A stretch of DNA of 64,000 nucleotides from Gammaproteobacteria bacterium (GCA_030431775.1 JAUIHW010000005.1:121952-185951), one strand, 5' to 3'; counted from the first letter of the stretch, positions 18,720-28,690 are shown. The notes: generated by a model not told the origin, from the letters alone. A program made the numbers and translations.

Positions 18720-21170
18720 CTAAAACTCGAAGTTGGTTCCAAACTCCACGCCGTAATAACGCGGTTCCGCGTAGGCCGACATAATCCAGAAGTTACCCAC
18801 TGACAAAGAACCCGTACGATAACGCTCATCGGTCAGGTTACGGCCAATCGCTCGAACCCAGAAGTTTTCGCTGGCGGAGTTCCAGGTGACGCCGAAATCC
18901 ACCGTTGTTCTTGAGTTCAGCGTGGTATGCAGATCCGCGGAAATATCCGAGTAACTGGCGATTGACTCATCCTCATAGGCGACGCGGGCATTGAAATCCA
19001 GCGAACCCGCGTCACCTAAATCAACCGTATATACACCATCAATCGTCGCCATCACTTCAGGCGCACGGGTGGGGGGCTCTCCGCTCAAATCAACATCAAT
19101 CGCTCCATCAAAATCAGTATCGGCAGCAAACTCGTTGAACTCAGCGTCCTGGAACATAGCGTTACCACGGATAATAAAAGAATCCGTGACCGCCCACATG
19201 CCTTCCAGTTCCAGACCCATTACTTCCAATTCGGCTGCATTGAAGAACAGGGTTTCCTGGCCGGTTTCAAAACTGGCATTAAAGGTTCGCTGCGCATCCG
19301 TATAGGTCACAAAGAATGCGGTTGCCGAAAAATTCGCTCCGCCCCCAAGCAGTGAGGATTTGAAACCAAGCTCGAACGAATCGGCAATTTCCGGCTCAGT
19401 CGGACGGGCCGCAGCCGCCGGGATTGGGTCCAGTACGGTGCCGATCTGGTCGTTGTACCCGCCGCTTTTGAAGCCACGTGAATAGCTGAAGTAGCCGAAC
19501 ATATCTTCGCTGAAGTCATAACCCAACACGATTCGATAAGTAGGCTCATTCCAGTCCTCCTCATCCCGTACCACACCATCCGGGAAACGATTAAAGTCTG
19601 CCGCGGCAAGCGGGTCGCCCAACTGCTCCCAGGTGAATGTAGGGTCAAAGCCACCATCCGGTAACGCCTGAATGGGCCGACGCGGGCGCCCGGCCCAGCT
19701 CTTTTCTTCGTTCGTGTAGCGCAGACCAGCGGTTAAATGCAGGCGGTCGTTAATATCATAGGTACCATCAATGAACACCGCAGTTGCTTCGGCTTCCTGC
19801 GCATTACACAGAATCAGTGGGTTGCTGCTCAGGAAAGTGGGCTCTCCATCGAGCAGCAAGTCCACAAAACCTACCACCTGTAGCACACAGAAATCGACGT
19901 CTTCCTGTTGGTGATACAAGCCGGTGACAAAGTTGAAGGGACCATCAAAATTCGATACCAGGCGCAGTTCCTGTTGGAATGTTTCACGGGTGTCATCACG
20001 TGTCGCATCAAAAAGAGTGCGGAACACTTCGCCCGCATAGGCATTGGGCAGGTGCGATTCCTGGTCACGGTAGCCGGTCACGGAATGCAGTGTGTAATTG
20101 TCGGAAATCTGCCAGTCCATGTTCAGGTAGAAACCGTCTATATCCACCTGGTGGCCATTGCTCATGTCAAACAAAAAGCGGTCATCGTTTGTCACCGCCG
20201 CGACATCCAGTGGATCGCCTTGATCCGCGGTAAAGCCCCATAGAGAAAATATATACTCCGACGTAGATTCATTGACAATTGGCGGAGTGTCGCCGTCATC
20301 CCGAATTCGCTCGTACTGAAACAGGGCATTGAAATTTTCGGTGGGCTGCCACAATAACTTGGCGCGCATTGAAAGCACGTCATCCCCGCCTATATCAGAC
20401 CCGTCACCGACACCGCTTTGGCCATCAATGCTGCCGCCTGGATTAACCACACCAGGACTAACCGTCAACGGGCCATAAGCAGCGCCATTTTTGTAGTAGC
20501 CATCCGATTCCAGGTGCACGCCGGCAAAACGAAACGCCAATACGTCTTCGATGAGGGGCACGCTGACAGCCGCTGTGATTTTCTGCGTTCCCCAATCACC
20601 CAATTCCACACGCAAATCGGCTTCACCACCATCCAGTTTGGGTCGCTTGGTTTTTACATTGATTGCACCACCGGTGGTGTTCTTCCCAAACAATGTGCCC
20701 TGCGGGCCGCGCAACACTTCGATCTGCTCTATGTCGAACATTTCCAGGTTCTGCGTTTGCACGTGGTTTACGACGAAGTCGTCAATGGTCACCCCAACCG
20801 GCGATTCCTTGTAAACAATGATCGTGGTTTCGGCGACACCGCGCATGGCAAAGGATGCCGAGTTAAACGCCGCCACCGAGCCGGCCGACAGACTGGGTGC
20901 GAGCACTGCGATATCATTCAAGTCACGGGGAGAAAAACGCTCAATGTCTGAACCGGTGATTGCCGTTACCGCAACCGGTGTGGTCAGAATATCCGTATCT
21001 CCACGCCGAGTGGCGGTCACCATCACTTCCTCAAGCACTGCACCCTGGTTAGACTGGGCAAGCGCTGGTGCTGGAGCAAGCATCGGTAGGGCTGCCAGTA
21101 ATAGTGCTTTTTTCAGCGAAGAATTGCGCGGTGAAAACAAGAAGCGATCGGAAATTTCAGAACGTCTCAT
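18720..21170 (-). CDS. TonB-dependent receptor
   Basis: VLEEVMVTATRR, IEVLRGPQGTLFGKNTTGGAINVKT plug motif, C-terminal beta strand ending FGTNFEF. Confidence 0.93.
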   Translation of the reverse strand: MRRSEISDRFLFSPRNSSLKKALLLAALPMLAPAPALAQSNQGAVLEEVMVTATRRGDTDILTTPVAVTAITGSDIERFSPRDLNDIAVLAPSLSAGSVAAFNSASFAMRGVAETTIIVYKESPVGVTIDDFVVNHVQTQNLEMFDIEQIEVLRGPQGTLFGKNTTGGAINVKTKRPKLDGGEADLRVELGDWGTQKITAAVSVPLIEDVLAFRFAGVHLESDGYYKNGAAYGPLTVSPGVVNPGGSIDGQSGVGDGSDIGGDDVLSMRAKLLWQPTENFNALFQYERIRDDGDTPPIVNESTSEYIFSLWGFTADQGDPLDVAAVTNDDRFLFDMSNGHQVDIDGFYLNMDWQISDNYTLHSVTGYRDQESHLPNAYAGEVFRTLFDATRDDTRETFQQELRLVSNFDGPFNFVTGLYHQQEDVDFCVLQVVGFVDLLLDGEPTFLSSNPLILCNAQEAEATAVFIDGTYDINDRLHLTAGLRYTNEEKSWAGRPRRPIQALPDGGFDPTFTWEQLGDPLAAADFNRFPDGVVRDEEDWNEPTYRIVLGYDFSEDMFGYFSYSRGFKSGGYNDQIGTVLDPIPAAAARPTEPEIADSFELGFKSSLLGGGANFSATAFFVTYTDAQRTFNASFETGQETLFFNAAELEVMGLELEGMWAVTDSFIIRGNAMFQDAEFNEFAADTDFDGAIDVDLSGEPPTRAPEVMATIDGVYTVDLGDAGSLDFNARVAYEDESIASYSDISADLHTTLNSRTTVDFGVTWNSASENFWVRAIGRNLTDERYRTGSLSVGNFWIMSAYAEPRYYGVEFGTNFEF

Positions 21171-21201
21171 GGATTAGTCTCCTCGACATGGATCTTTTAT
21201 T

Positions 21202-21216
21202 TTGAATCTTATTCAA
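21202..21216. promoter_or_regulatory. Candidate operator TTGAATCTTATTCAA upstream of TBDR
   Basis: 6-bp perfect inverted repeat with 3-nt spacer; shares TTTGAATNNNATTCAAGATTT with the site at 28002. Confidence 0.6.
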
Positions 21217-21295
21217 GATTTGCGGTAGTTTACCATAACCTTGTTACTTGCAAGCAATACTTTTCCGCCTTAAAACTTGCCAAACCAGCTGTCTA

Positions 21296-22657
21296 CTAAG
21301 TGCCCGAGTCAGCGCCCAACCAGCGCTCCAGCTCTGCATGAAAATGCCGCAGGCGTTGCTCCTGCTCACCCCAAAGTTGCCCGGCGAAACCCTTGGAACG
21401 CATGCCTTTTTGCACCACTGGCAGCAGGTCTGCATCCTGGCTTAACACCAGCCCGAGCTTGGCGTCTTCTTCCAGGCTGTAATACTCGCAGGCCGGGCGA
21501 TTGGCACCGGTAACGTCGGTCCCCTCTGGCAAACCCATCCAGCCTGGTGGGGTGTAATTTGGATCATCGGCGGGCACCAACAGAGTCATGGTGTCGTAAT
21601 AGAAGCGCTCTGGGTCGGTTTCATGCGGAAGAAAACGCATGACAAACGCGGCCTCCGGGTGACAGCCGATCTGTACATTCGGGAAAATACCGGTCGCCCA
21701 GCTGTCGGACAATTGCCCATCGACCAGTTTGGAATAATCCAGCCCCAGGCGCTCAGCTCGCTCCCGCTTGGACACTTGAATAGCCCGGCGAACATCCGCG
21801 GCAGACCCGGTGAAGCTCTTCGGGTCGACGCCAGCGTCTAACAACATCTGTTGCAAGCCTTCATTGACCGTATCCTGGTCCTGCAGCCGTGGGCTCGGTT
21901 GCCCCAAGGGCACTATCATTCGGCTCGCTCCGCGCGGGTAGAGATCATACTGCACGTTCAAATCACCCATTACGCCGCGGGTCTCGGGGTGTACAGTATG
22001 CAAATGATAGCTTTCGTAAAACGCTTCTACGCCAACCTTCCAGTTTGCGCCCCACTCTGAACGAACATGCCGCACCACCCGCATGTTATCGATGTTATAG
22101 GCTTCCAGATAACCTTCCGGCAAGCCGAGTGCGTCAATCAGCGGCTCTGGGTCATCGGCCATGTTAATGAAGATCAGGCCGGCGTGCGCCTGACAGGCAA
22201 TTTCCGTTAGCCCGGGACGGTGCTCTATGACTTCCGGCCGGAAGGTCTCCTCATCAAAAATACGCCGCAACTTGCCGGTGTTCTCAAAACTCCAGCTGTG
22301 AAACGGGCACACAAACACGTTTCGATTGCCGCGTTCCTCGTGCACCAATTGGCAACCCCGGTGGCTGCATACATTAAAAAACGCCTGGTAGCCCTGCGCC
22401 GTATGAGTGACCAGAATGGATTCATCACCAACCTCAAACACAAAGTAATCACCCTGGTTGGGTAGATCAGAGGTCGCGCCGGCGATCAGCCAGGTTTGTG
22501 TCCAGAGCTTTTGCCATTCTTGCTGCATGTGCTCGCGGCAGTAATAGGCTTTTTTTCCATAGCGTTTAACGCCGTTATCAATGTACGGCTGTTTGGCTTC
22601 CAGTGACTCCGGAGGAGCGTCCGGATTGATCACCACTTGCTTGATCTCAGAATTCAT
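21296..22657 (-). CDS. Rieske non-haem iron oxygenase, alpha subunit
   Basis: Rieske motif CSHRGCQLVHEERGNRNVFVCPFHSW; mononuclear iron motif FYESYHLHTVH. Confidence 0.92.
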   Translation of the reverse strand: MNSEIKQVVINPDAPPESLEAKQPYIDNGVKRYGKKAYYCREHMQQEWQKLWTQTWLIAGATSDLPNQGDYFVFEVGDESILVTHTAQGYQAFFNVCSHRGCQLVHEERGNRNVFVCPFHSWSFENTGKLRRIFDEETFRPEVIEHRPGLTEIACQAHAGLIFINMADDPEPLIDALGLPEGYLEAYNIDNMRVVRHVRSEWGANWKVGVEAFYESYHLHTVHPETRGVMGDLNVQYDLYPRGASRMIVPLGQPSPRLQDQDTVNEGLQQMLLDAGVDPKSFTGSAADVRRAIQVSKRERAERLGLDYSKLVDGQLSDSWATGIFPNVQIGCHPEAAFVMRFLPHETDPERFYYDTMTLLVPADDPNYTPPGWMGLPEGTDVTGANRPACEYYSLEEDAKLGLVLSQDADLLPVVQKGMRSKGFAGQLWGEQEQRLRHFHAELERWLGADSGT

Positions 22658-22675
22658 TGCTTCCCTCGTTAGGCT

Positions 22676-23071
22676 CTAGTTTTGCGGTGCAACTACTGTG
22701 AATATGGGCTGCTGCTCAGCGCTGCCCCATTGTCTGAACGCCAAACGCACTGCTTGGCCCACGCAGACTTGATCCGGTGATGAATCAACTATAACACTCA
22801 TCATTCGTGGACCTTCCTGCAGATCAACCAACGCCGCTACGTACGGCACCAGATCTGCAAACTGCTGACTGATGGGTAGTCGCACAACCGTATAGCTTGC
22901 GATCTTGCCCTGCCCACTGGCGACAAACCATTTCAACTGATCACTGCCGCAGGCCGAGCAGGCCACCCGCGGGTAAAACTGGACGTACTCGCAAGCTGTG
23001 CAGCGCTGCAGCCGCAACTGCCCTTGCTCGCAACCATCACGAAAATGAGCATCAATTGCACTATTGCTCAT
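22676..23071 (-). CDS. Zn-ribbon / OB-fold DUF35 protein
   Basis: LQRCTACEYVQFYPRVACSACGSDQLKW rubredoxin-like Zn ribbon followed by OB-fold; start set at internal ATG. Confidence 0.88.
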   Translation of the reverse strand: MSNSAIDAHFRDGCEQGQLRLQRCTACEYVQFYPRVACSACGSDQLKWFVASGQGKIASYTVVRLPISQQFADLVPYVAALVDLQEGPRMMSVIVDSSPDQVCVGQAVRLAFRQWGSAEQQPIFTVVAPQN

Positions 23072-23081
23072 TGACAACCCC

Positions 23082-24251
23082 TTAGCATGGCTCTCGCCCA
23101 AGAATCATGGTGGTGTGACTGGACATAATGCCACCCTGAGCATGCACCAGCGCCGTCTGTGCAGTGTCGAGTTGGCGAGGCCCGGTTGCGTGGCGTAACT
23201 GCTGAATGGTTTCGGTCAACGCAAACATGGAACCTGGGTTGCCGGAGTGACAATGCGATAACATGCCACCGTGCGTATTGACCGGAAGCGCCCCACCCGA
23301 ACGCAGCGCACCACTGGCGACATAGGCTCCGCCTTCGCCCTTGGCACAGAAGCCGAGATCTTCCAGCTCGATCAGCACAGTTGGCGTGAAACAGTCGTAC
23401 AATTGAGCGAAATCAATATCGTTCACCGTCAACCCGGCCATTGCGAACGCCCGCTGGCCTGACTCTTTGGCTGCCGATGTCGTCAATGTTCGGGCCTGGC
23501 TAATATGTTCATGGCTATGTCCTTCGCCCACCCCTAACAGATAGACAGGATCGTTAGGTAAATCTTTGGCCCGCTCGGCCGATGTCAACACCACAGCAGC
23601 GCCACCGTCAGAAACCAGCGAACAATCCAGCAGATGCAGTGGGTCGGCAATAAGCCGCGAGCTGAGAACATCATCAATACTGATCCGATCACGCTTTTGT
23701 GCGGCGGGATTATTGACAGCATGTTCACGGGTGGCTACAGCTATTTCAGCATAATGCTCTTCGCGCGTACCAAACTCCGCCATATGGGCCTGTGCAATCA
23801 ATGCGTAGTAGGCTGGCACCGGCAAGCCATAAATTTGCTCATACAATGGATGGCCGGTAGACGATTGGGTTTTTGCTGCTTGCTCACGAGTCATACCAGA
23901 ACGCAAGCTATCAGCCATGCTGATGACTATCGTGTCTGCCATGCCGGTAACAATGGCTGCGGCGGCGTGATGAATGATCGAAAATGTTGTGCCGCCGCCC
24001 GTGTTCACGCTCATGCAGTAGCGCGGGAAGATCTGCAGATACTCCGCCATTGCTTCGGCGTGATACATGATGGGTTGGGCCATGGCGTTACAAGTGATCA
24101 GGCCGTCAACCTGACTCTTGTCGAGGCCTGCATCATGGATGGCTGACAAAGCCGCCTGCACGCACAGCTCAGTAGCGCTGAGACCGGGAACTACGCCCAC
24201 CTCCGTGTCTGCTGACCCGACAAACGCGACCGAGTTGCGCAAACCACTCAT
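23082..24251 (-). CDS. Thiolase-superfamily protein (SCP2/Ltp2-like, no visible nucleophilic Cys)
   Basis: Thiolase fold motifs DIDFAQLYDCFTPTVLIELEDLGF, GALPVNTHGG; directly followed by DUF35 partner. Confidence 0.85.
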   Translation of the reverse strand: MSGLRNSVAFVGSADTEVGVVPGLSATELCVQAALSAIHDAGLDKSQVDGLITCNAMAQPIMYHAEAMAEYLQIFPRYCMSVNTGGGTTFSIIHHAAAAIVTGMADTIVISMADSLRSGMTREQAAKTQSSTGHPLYEQIYGLPVPAYYALIAQAHMAEFGTREEHYAEIAVATREHAVNNPAAQKRDRISIDDVLSSRLIADPLHLLDCSLVSDGGAAVVLTSAERAKDLPNDPVYLLGVGEGHSHEHISQARTLTTSAAKESGQRAFAMAGLTVNDIDFAQLYDCFTPTVLIELEDLGFCAKGEGGAYVASGALRSGGALPVNTHGGMLSHCHSGNPGSMFALTETIQQLRHATGPRQLDTAQTALVHAQGGIMSSHTTMILGREPC

Positions 24252-24256
24252 AACCA

Positions 24257-24673
24257 CTAACTGCACCCTGCCAGGCGTACAGTGGCCTTGCCCGGAGCAA
24301 CCACATCACCCTTGGCATTCTTGATGCACAATTCGATTTCAGCCGTGCGCTCTGCCGCATTGACGGACGTCACTTCGCCGCTTCCGGTCAACACCTCGTC
24401 TACATAAGCCGCGTGGCGATTGGAATATTCCATGGCAAGCAGCTGCCCATCGTTACCCAGCCAGGCGTCCACACACTGGTGCAGCCAGTCGCCAATCAGG
24501 GGCCCGGCCAATACCAGATTCGGATAACCTTCTACCTCAGTTGCATATGGGTAGTCAAAATGAATACGGTGCGCATTAAACAAAACCGCATTGTAGAGAA
24601 ACAGCTGTACGTTATCGCAAGTGAATTCTCGCGCTGGCAACACCGTCCCTTCTTTAATTTCAGAAATCTGCAT
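24257..24673 (-). CDS. MaoC-like hotdog-fold dehydratase/hydratase
   Basis: LFLYNAVLFNAHRIHFDYPYATEVEGYPNLVLAGPL. Confidence 0.82.
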   Translation of the reverse strand: MQISEIKEGTVLPAREFTCDNVQLFLYNAVLFNAHRIHFDYPYATEVEGYPNLVLAGPLIGDWLHQCVDAWLGNDGQLLAMEYSNRHAAYVDEVLTGSGEVTSVNAAERTAEIELCIKNAKGDVVAPGKATVRLAGCS

Positions 24674-24698
24674 GTTGTTTCTCAGCTCACCATGATAC

Positions 24699-25178
24699 TC
24701 AGCGCAATAACCGGGTGGTTTTCTCCCACACTACATCCTTGCCTTGATCGTCTTTTACTTCCATGATGACTTCATAGAAGATAATCGGCCCTTTTGAGCC
24801 GTGCTTCATGTAGATATCAACCAGAGTACGCGTCGCGGTTAACACATCGCCAGGATGAATGGGCTGGAAGTATTTCAGCTCCAACCCGCCTGCCATCGCC
24901 TGAGTCAAGGGGAATTTCGGTAGCAGCGTGTCCACGGAGACGCCGTCCGGCAGAAGCTTATCCAGCTCAACCACGTCCCAAAACAGTGCCAAATGAAACA
25001 TGCTGGGCGCCACATCACCGTTAAGATACTTGCGTTCAGTTTGATTGGTTGCGATGGCATATTTTCGAATATCACGCCGTGTCACCACTTCAGTACGCGG
25101 CACGCTTTGGCAACCAATAGCTGACAGAATTTCCGGACTGAGTTCGGCGGTCACAGCTTTTTTTCCCCATCTGTCCAA
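24699..25178 (-). CDS. FAS1-like/MaoC N-terminal-type hotdog protein
   Basis: VTRRDIRKYAIATNQ..., LELKYFQPIHPGDVLTATRTLVDIYMKHG; start may be slightly downstream. Confidence 0.78.
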   Translation of the reverse strand: MDRWGKKAVTAELSPEILSAIGCQSVPRTEVVTRRDIRKYAIATNQTERKYLNGDVAPSMFHLALFWDVVELDKLLPDGVSVDTLLPKFPLTQAMAGGLELKYFQPIHPGDVLTATRTLVDIYMKHGSKGPIIFYEVIMEVKDDQGKDVVWEKTTRLLR

Positions 25179-26707
25179 TACGGATCACGCAGTTCTCGTT
25201 TGAGAATTTTGCCGGTCGGGGCTTTCGGCAGGCTGTCCACGAAATCCACCGATCGTGGTTTTTGATACGATGCCAGATGCGCGCTGGCAGCCGCGATGAT
25301 CTCGGCCTCGGTCGCCTCATGCCCCGGCTTTAAGACCACAACAGCTTTCACCGACTCTCCCCACTCCTCATCGGGTATACCAAATACCGCCGACTCCAGA
25401 ACCGCCGGGTGCTGATGGATGGCTGCTTCCACCTGCGTGCTGTAAATATTCTCACCACCGGAAATAATCATGTCTTTGGCGCGATCGACAATAAACAGGT
25501 AGCCTTCTTCGTCCCAATGCGCGATATCACCGGTCCACATCCAACCATCACGAATCGTTTGCGCTGTCAGGTCGGGGCGGCGCCAATAACCTACCATGTT
25601 GGCATCGGACTGTACGACAATTTCTCCAGGCGTATTGCCGTCTTTGGGAACCTCGCTTCCATCCGGGTTGACCACTTTGATACTGGTAACGTGCCCTTCT
25701 CGGCCGCAGGATGCCAGACGTTCCGGGTGTATGTCATTGATCGCTTTCTGGTGGTCTTCCTGCGACAGAAAGCTCATAGTCATGCCTTCGGTTTGACCAT
25801 AACCCTGAATGATGGTGCAGGGAAATGCCTCCAGTGCCGCTTTCACCACGCTGCGTGGCATGGGCCCACCACCATACTGAATATTGCGCAGACTGCTGAG
25901 GTCATACTGTTCGAACCCGTCCACTGCCATCATCCAGTTGAGCATAGTGGTGATGCCCAGAAAAGCTGACACGCGCTCCCTTTGGATAGTTTCCAGCGCC
26001 AGCTTTGCATCAAAGTTGATCAGCACCAGTGGGCAGCCATGCGCCATATAATTCATGGCAAGACCGACCGGAATGTGAAACATCTGCCCGGTCAGCATGT
26101 ACACATCGCTGGGCACAATGCGTTCCGCTACTGTTTGATTCAGCATGCCCATATACAGTGACTTATGGGTATGCAAAGCGCCTTTGGATTCGCCAGTGGT
26201 TCCGCCCGTGTAAAGAATCAGTACCGGATCATCATTCCCTACCAATTGCGATTGGGGAGGTTCGCTACTGTGCGAAGTCATTAGCAACTGTTCGTAAGAG
26301 GAATCATTGCCGGCGCCAAAAATCAGCCAGTTTGCACAATCGAATGCTTCCTGCAAATCATCGCACAGCGCAGAATATTCACAATGCGCAAGTACCACGC
26401 TGGGTTCTCCATCCTTGAGAATACGCACCAATTCAGGCTTGCCCAATCGCCAATTCAGGGGCTGTGCGATAAAGCCTGCGCGAGCGCAGGCGTAGTAGGC
26501 TTCCATGTATTCAATACAGTTCTTGGACAGTATCGCTACGCGGTCACCTTTCTTAAGCCCAAGCTGTTCGGACAGTGCGTTGGCGAATCGCCGAACTCTG
26601 TCATCGAGTTGACCATAGCGTATCCGTTGCCCGGTATGCACGTCGATAATCGCTTCTCGCTCGGGCGCGAGCCGTGCAGTTTTTGCCGGGATGGATCCAA
26701 TGTTCAC
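25151..26707 (-). CDS. AMP-dependent acyl-CoA synthetase/ligase
   Basis: LYTGGTTGESKGALHTH, GYGQTEGMT, GWMWTGDIAHWDEEGYLFIVDRAKDMIISGGENIY, PKAPTGKILKRELRD. Confidence 0.93.
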   Translation of the reverse strand: MNIGSIPAKTARLAPEREAIIDVHTGQRIRYGQLDDRVRRFANALSEQLGLKKGDRVAILSKNCIEYMEAYYACARAGFIAQPLNWRLGKPELVRILKDGEPSVVLAHCEYSALCDDLQEAFDCANWLIFGAGNDSSYEQLLMTSHSSEPPQSQLVGNDDPVLILYTGGTTGESKGALHTHKSLYMGMLNQTVAERIVPSDVYMLTGQMFHIPVGLAMNYMAHGCPLVLINFDAKLALETIQRERVSAFLGITTMLNWMMAVDGFEQYDLSSLRNIQYGGGPMPRSVVKAALEAFPCTIIQGYGQTEGMTMSFLSQEDHQKAINDIHPERLASCGREGHVTSIKVVNPDGSEVPKDGNTPGEIVVQSDANMVGYWRRPDLTAQTIRDGWMWTGDIAHWDEEGYLFIVDRAKDMIISGGENIYSTQVEAAIHQHPAVLESAVFGIPDEEWGESVKAVVVLKPGHEATEAEIIAAASAHLASYQKPRSVDFVDSLPKAPTGKILKRELRDPYWTDGEKKL

Positions 26708-26724
26708 AGAGCAAGAGCCTCGAT

Positions 26725-27144
26725 TCAGTACGGCAGGTCCAGGTCCAGATGCCGACGGTGCAGCTGCCAGACACCATCGCGTTTCACTACTTCATCGCGG
26801 TATACACCGGCGGAAATAAGCCGGATAGTGCCGTCTTCAGTAGCAAACAGGGTAAGGTTACTGATTACTGTCGCCGAGTCCGTACCTTCAGTCTCAAAAA
26901 ACACGTTGGACACCACGTGCCGGCGCTGATCGGTCTGTTCTTCAAAAGCACCTGTCATCAACTGCATAATGCCATCACGGTTTACGAACGGCCCCACCAG
27001 CTCAGCATCTGCAATTTTTAGAGTAAATTGTGCGTCTTCTGCAAAACACTCGGCCAACGCATTTTCCACGCGCATATCCAACGCATAGGCCGAGCGACTC
27101 AGCAGCTCGTTGATCGCTAGTTTATCGGCAACGCTACAACTCAT
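26725..27144 (-). CDS. NTF2/SnoaL-like protein
   Basis: VADKLAINELLSRSAYALDMRVENALAECFAEDAQFTL; start set at internal ATG, overlapping stop of upstream SDR. Confidence 0.82.
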   Translation of the reverse strand: MSCSVADKLAINELLSRSAYALDMRVENALAECFAEDAQFTLKIADAELVGPFVNRDGIMQLMTGAFEEQTDQRRHVVSNVFFETEGTDSATVISNLTLFATEDGTIRLISAGVYRDEVVKRDGVWQLHRRHLDLDLPY

Positions 27145-27956
27145 TGTGCACCTCCCATTCCAAGAATATCCAAAGTACCTCGCCAGGCCAAAGAACCACC
27201 ATCGATTAACCAGACCACGCCATTGATGAATTGAGATTGTTCGCTGGCAAGAAAACACACCAGCTCCGCGACATCCTTTGGCGCTCCCATGCGTGGGATC
27301 AAATGCGTCAGGGTCATTGTGTTAAGCATGGCTTGCGGGTCTGGCGCTGCCTCCAGAAATTTATCCACCATCTGCGTGTGAATGGACCCTGGGCAGTAAC
27401 AATTCGCCCGTATGCCATAAGGCGCCAGGTCCACGGCCAGGTTTTTGGTCAGTTGCATCACCGCACCCTTGCTTGAGCCGTAGGCCATGCAGTTGGGATA
27501 GCCCGCTATCGAACTGGTCGAGCCCGCATTGATAATGGAAGCCTGCTCGCTTTCCTTGAGATAGGGCAAGGCGTATTTGGCGCACAGGAAAACACCGATT
27601 AAATTCACGCTGACCACTTTTTCAAAAATGTCGCGGCTCATTGTTTCCAGCGAGAGATCACTGGTCAGCATGCTTTCATGGATGCCGGCATTGTTGTGTA
27701 GCACATCGATACCGCCGAAAGCTGATCCCGCCGCCTCCATCAATGACTGCACCTGTGCCTCATCGGTCACGTCACAATGCTGGTAAAGAGCCTCACCACC
27801 GGCGTCGCGAATCTCGGCCGCAAGGGCTTCGCCGAGCTCATCGTTGACATCCGACACCATAACCCGAGCGCCGCGCTCGGCGGCCAGACGGGCTGTACCC
27901 GCACCGATCCCTGCACTACTGCCGGTGATCACAAAACGAAGGCCTTCCACGCTCAT
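27141..27956 (-). CDS. Short-chain dehydrogenase/reductase
   Basis: TGSSAGIG, NNAG, YGSSKGA motifs. Confidence 0.92.
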   Translation of the reverse strand: MSVEGLRFVITGSSAGIGAGTARLAAERGARVMVSDVNDELGEALAAEIRDAGGEALYQHCDVTDEAQVQSLMEAAGSAFGGIDVLHNNAGIHESMLTSDLSLETMSRDIFEKVVSVNLIGVFLCAKYALPYLKESEQASIINAGSTSSIAGYPNCMAYGSSKGAVMQLTKNLAVDLAPYGIRANCYCPGSIHTQMVDKFLEAAPDPQAMLNTMTLTHLIPRMGAPKDVAELVCFLASEQSQFINGVVWLIDGGSLAWRGTLDILGMGGAQ

Positions 27957-28001
27957 GAAGGAGCTCCAATTAGCATTATTATGGTTCGATTATACGAGCA
28001 T

Positions 28002-28016
28002 TTGAATAATATTCAA
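28002..28016. promoter_or_regulatory. Candidate TetR operator TTGAATAATATTCAA
   Basis: 7-bp perfect inverted repeat around one central base in the divergent SDR/TetR intergenic region. Confidence 0.7.
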
Positions 28017-28063
28017 GATTTATGAGACTGCCAAATTCTGACCACAGATGGTATCTTGCGCTC

Positions 28064-28684
28064 ATGAGTAAATCCGCACCCAAAACCAGTCGGGCGACCA
28101 GCCAGCCGCGGCCAAATTCCCGCGGCGACAAGCGCCGCCGTACCATTTTCCGTTCCCTACACGACTGCATCATCCAACAAGGCTATGTGAAAACCACCTT
28201 GGCTGACATTGCCAAAGGGGCCGACATGTCCGCCAGCCATCTGCTGTACTATTTCAACGGCAAAGAAGCCATTCTGGAGCAATATTTCGACAATGTTGCC
28301 GTGCGTTTCACTGCGACATTGGATGATTTCCGCAGCGAGGACTTTGAGAAACGCATCGATTTGTTAGCCGATTTCTGGTTCCATGGTGAAGATACCAGCA
28401 TGTCTGAGATCGGATTTATGTTCGAGTGCTTTGGTGCCGCAGTAAATGACGATGTTCTTAGAGTCACCAAAGCTGGCTTCGATGCAGATTGCAAAGCCTT
28501 TCTTTGTGAACTGTTCGATGAGTCCCCTTCTATCTTCATGAACAGCAGTAAAGACGCTGCGGAAATTGCTTATTCATTAATGATGGGTCTCCGCTCGGCC
28601 GTGTATTTTGATGAGGATATCGATCTGGCTGACGCACACCGACTGTTTCGAACGAGTGTGCGGACGATGGCGGGCATTGACTAG
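28064..28684 (+). CDS. TetR/AcrR family transcriptional regulator
   Basis: N-terminal HTH: TIFRSLHDCIIQQGYVKTTLADIAKGADMSASHLLYYFNGKEAILEQYF; start set at internal ATG. Confidence 0.92.
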   Translation: MSKSAPKTSRATSQPRPNSRGDKRRRTIFRSLHDCIIQQGYVKTTLADIAKGADMSASHLLYYFNGKEAILEQYFDNVAVRFTATLDDFRSEDFEKRIDLLADFWFHGEDTSMSEIGFMFECFGAAVNDDVLRVTKAGFDADCKAFLCELFDESPSIFMNSSKDAAEIAYSLMMGLRSAVYFDEDIDLADAHRLFRTSVRTMAGID

Positions 28685-28690
28685 TCGCGC

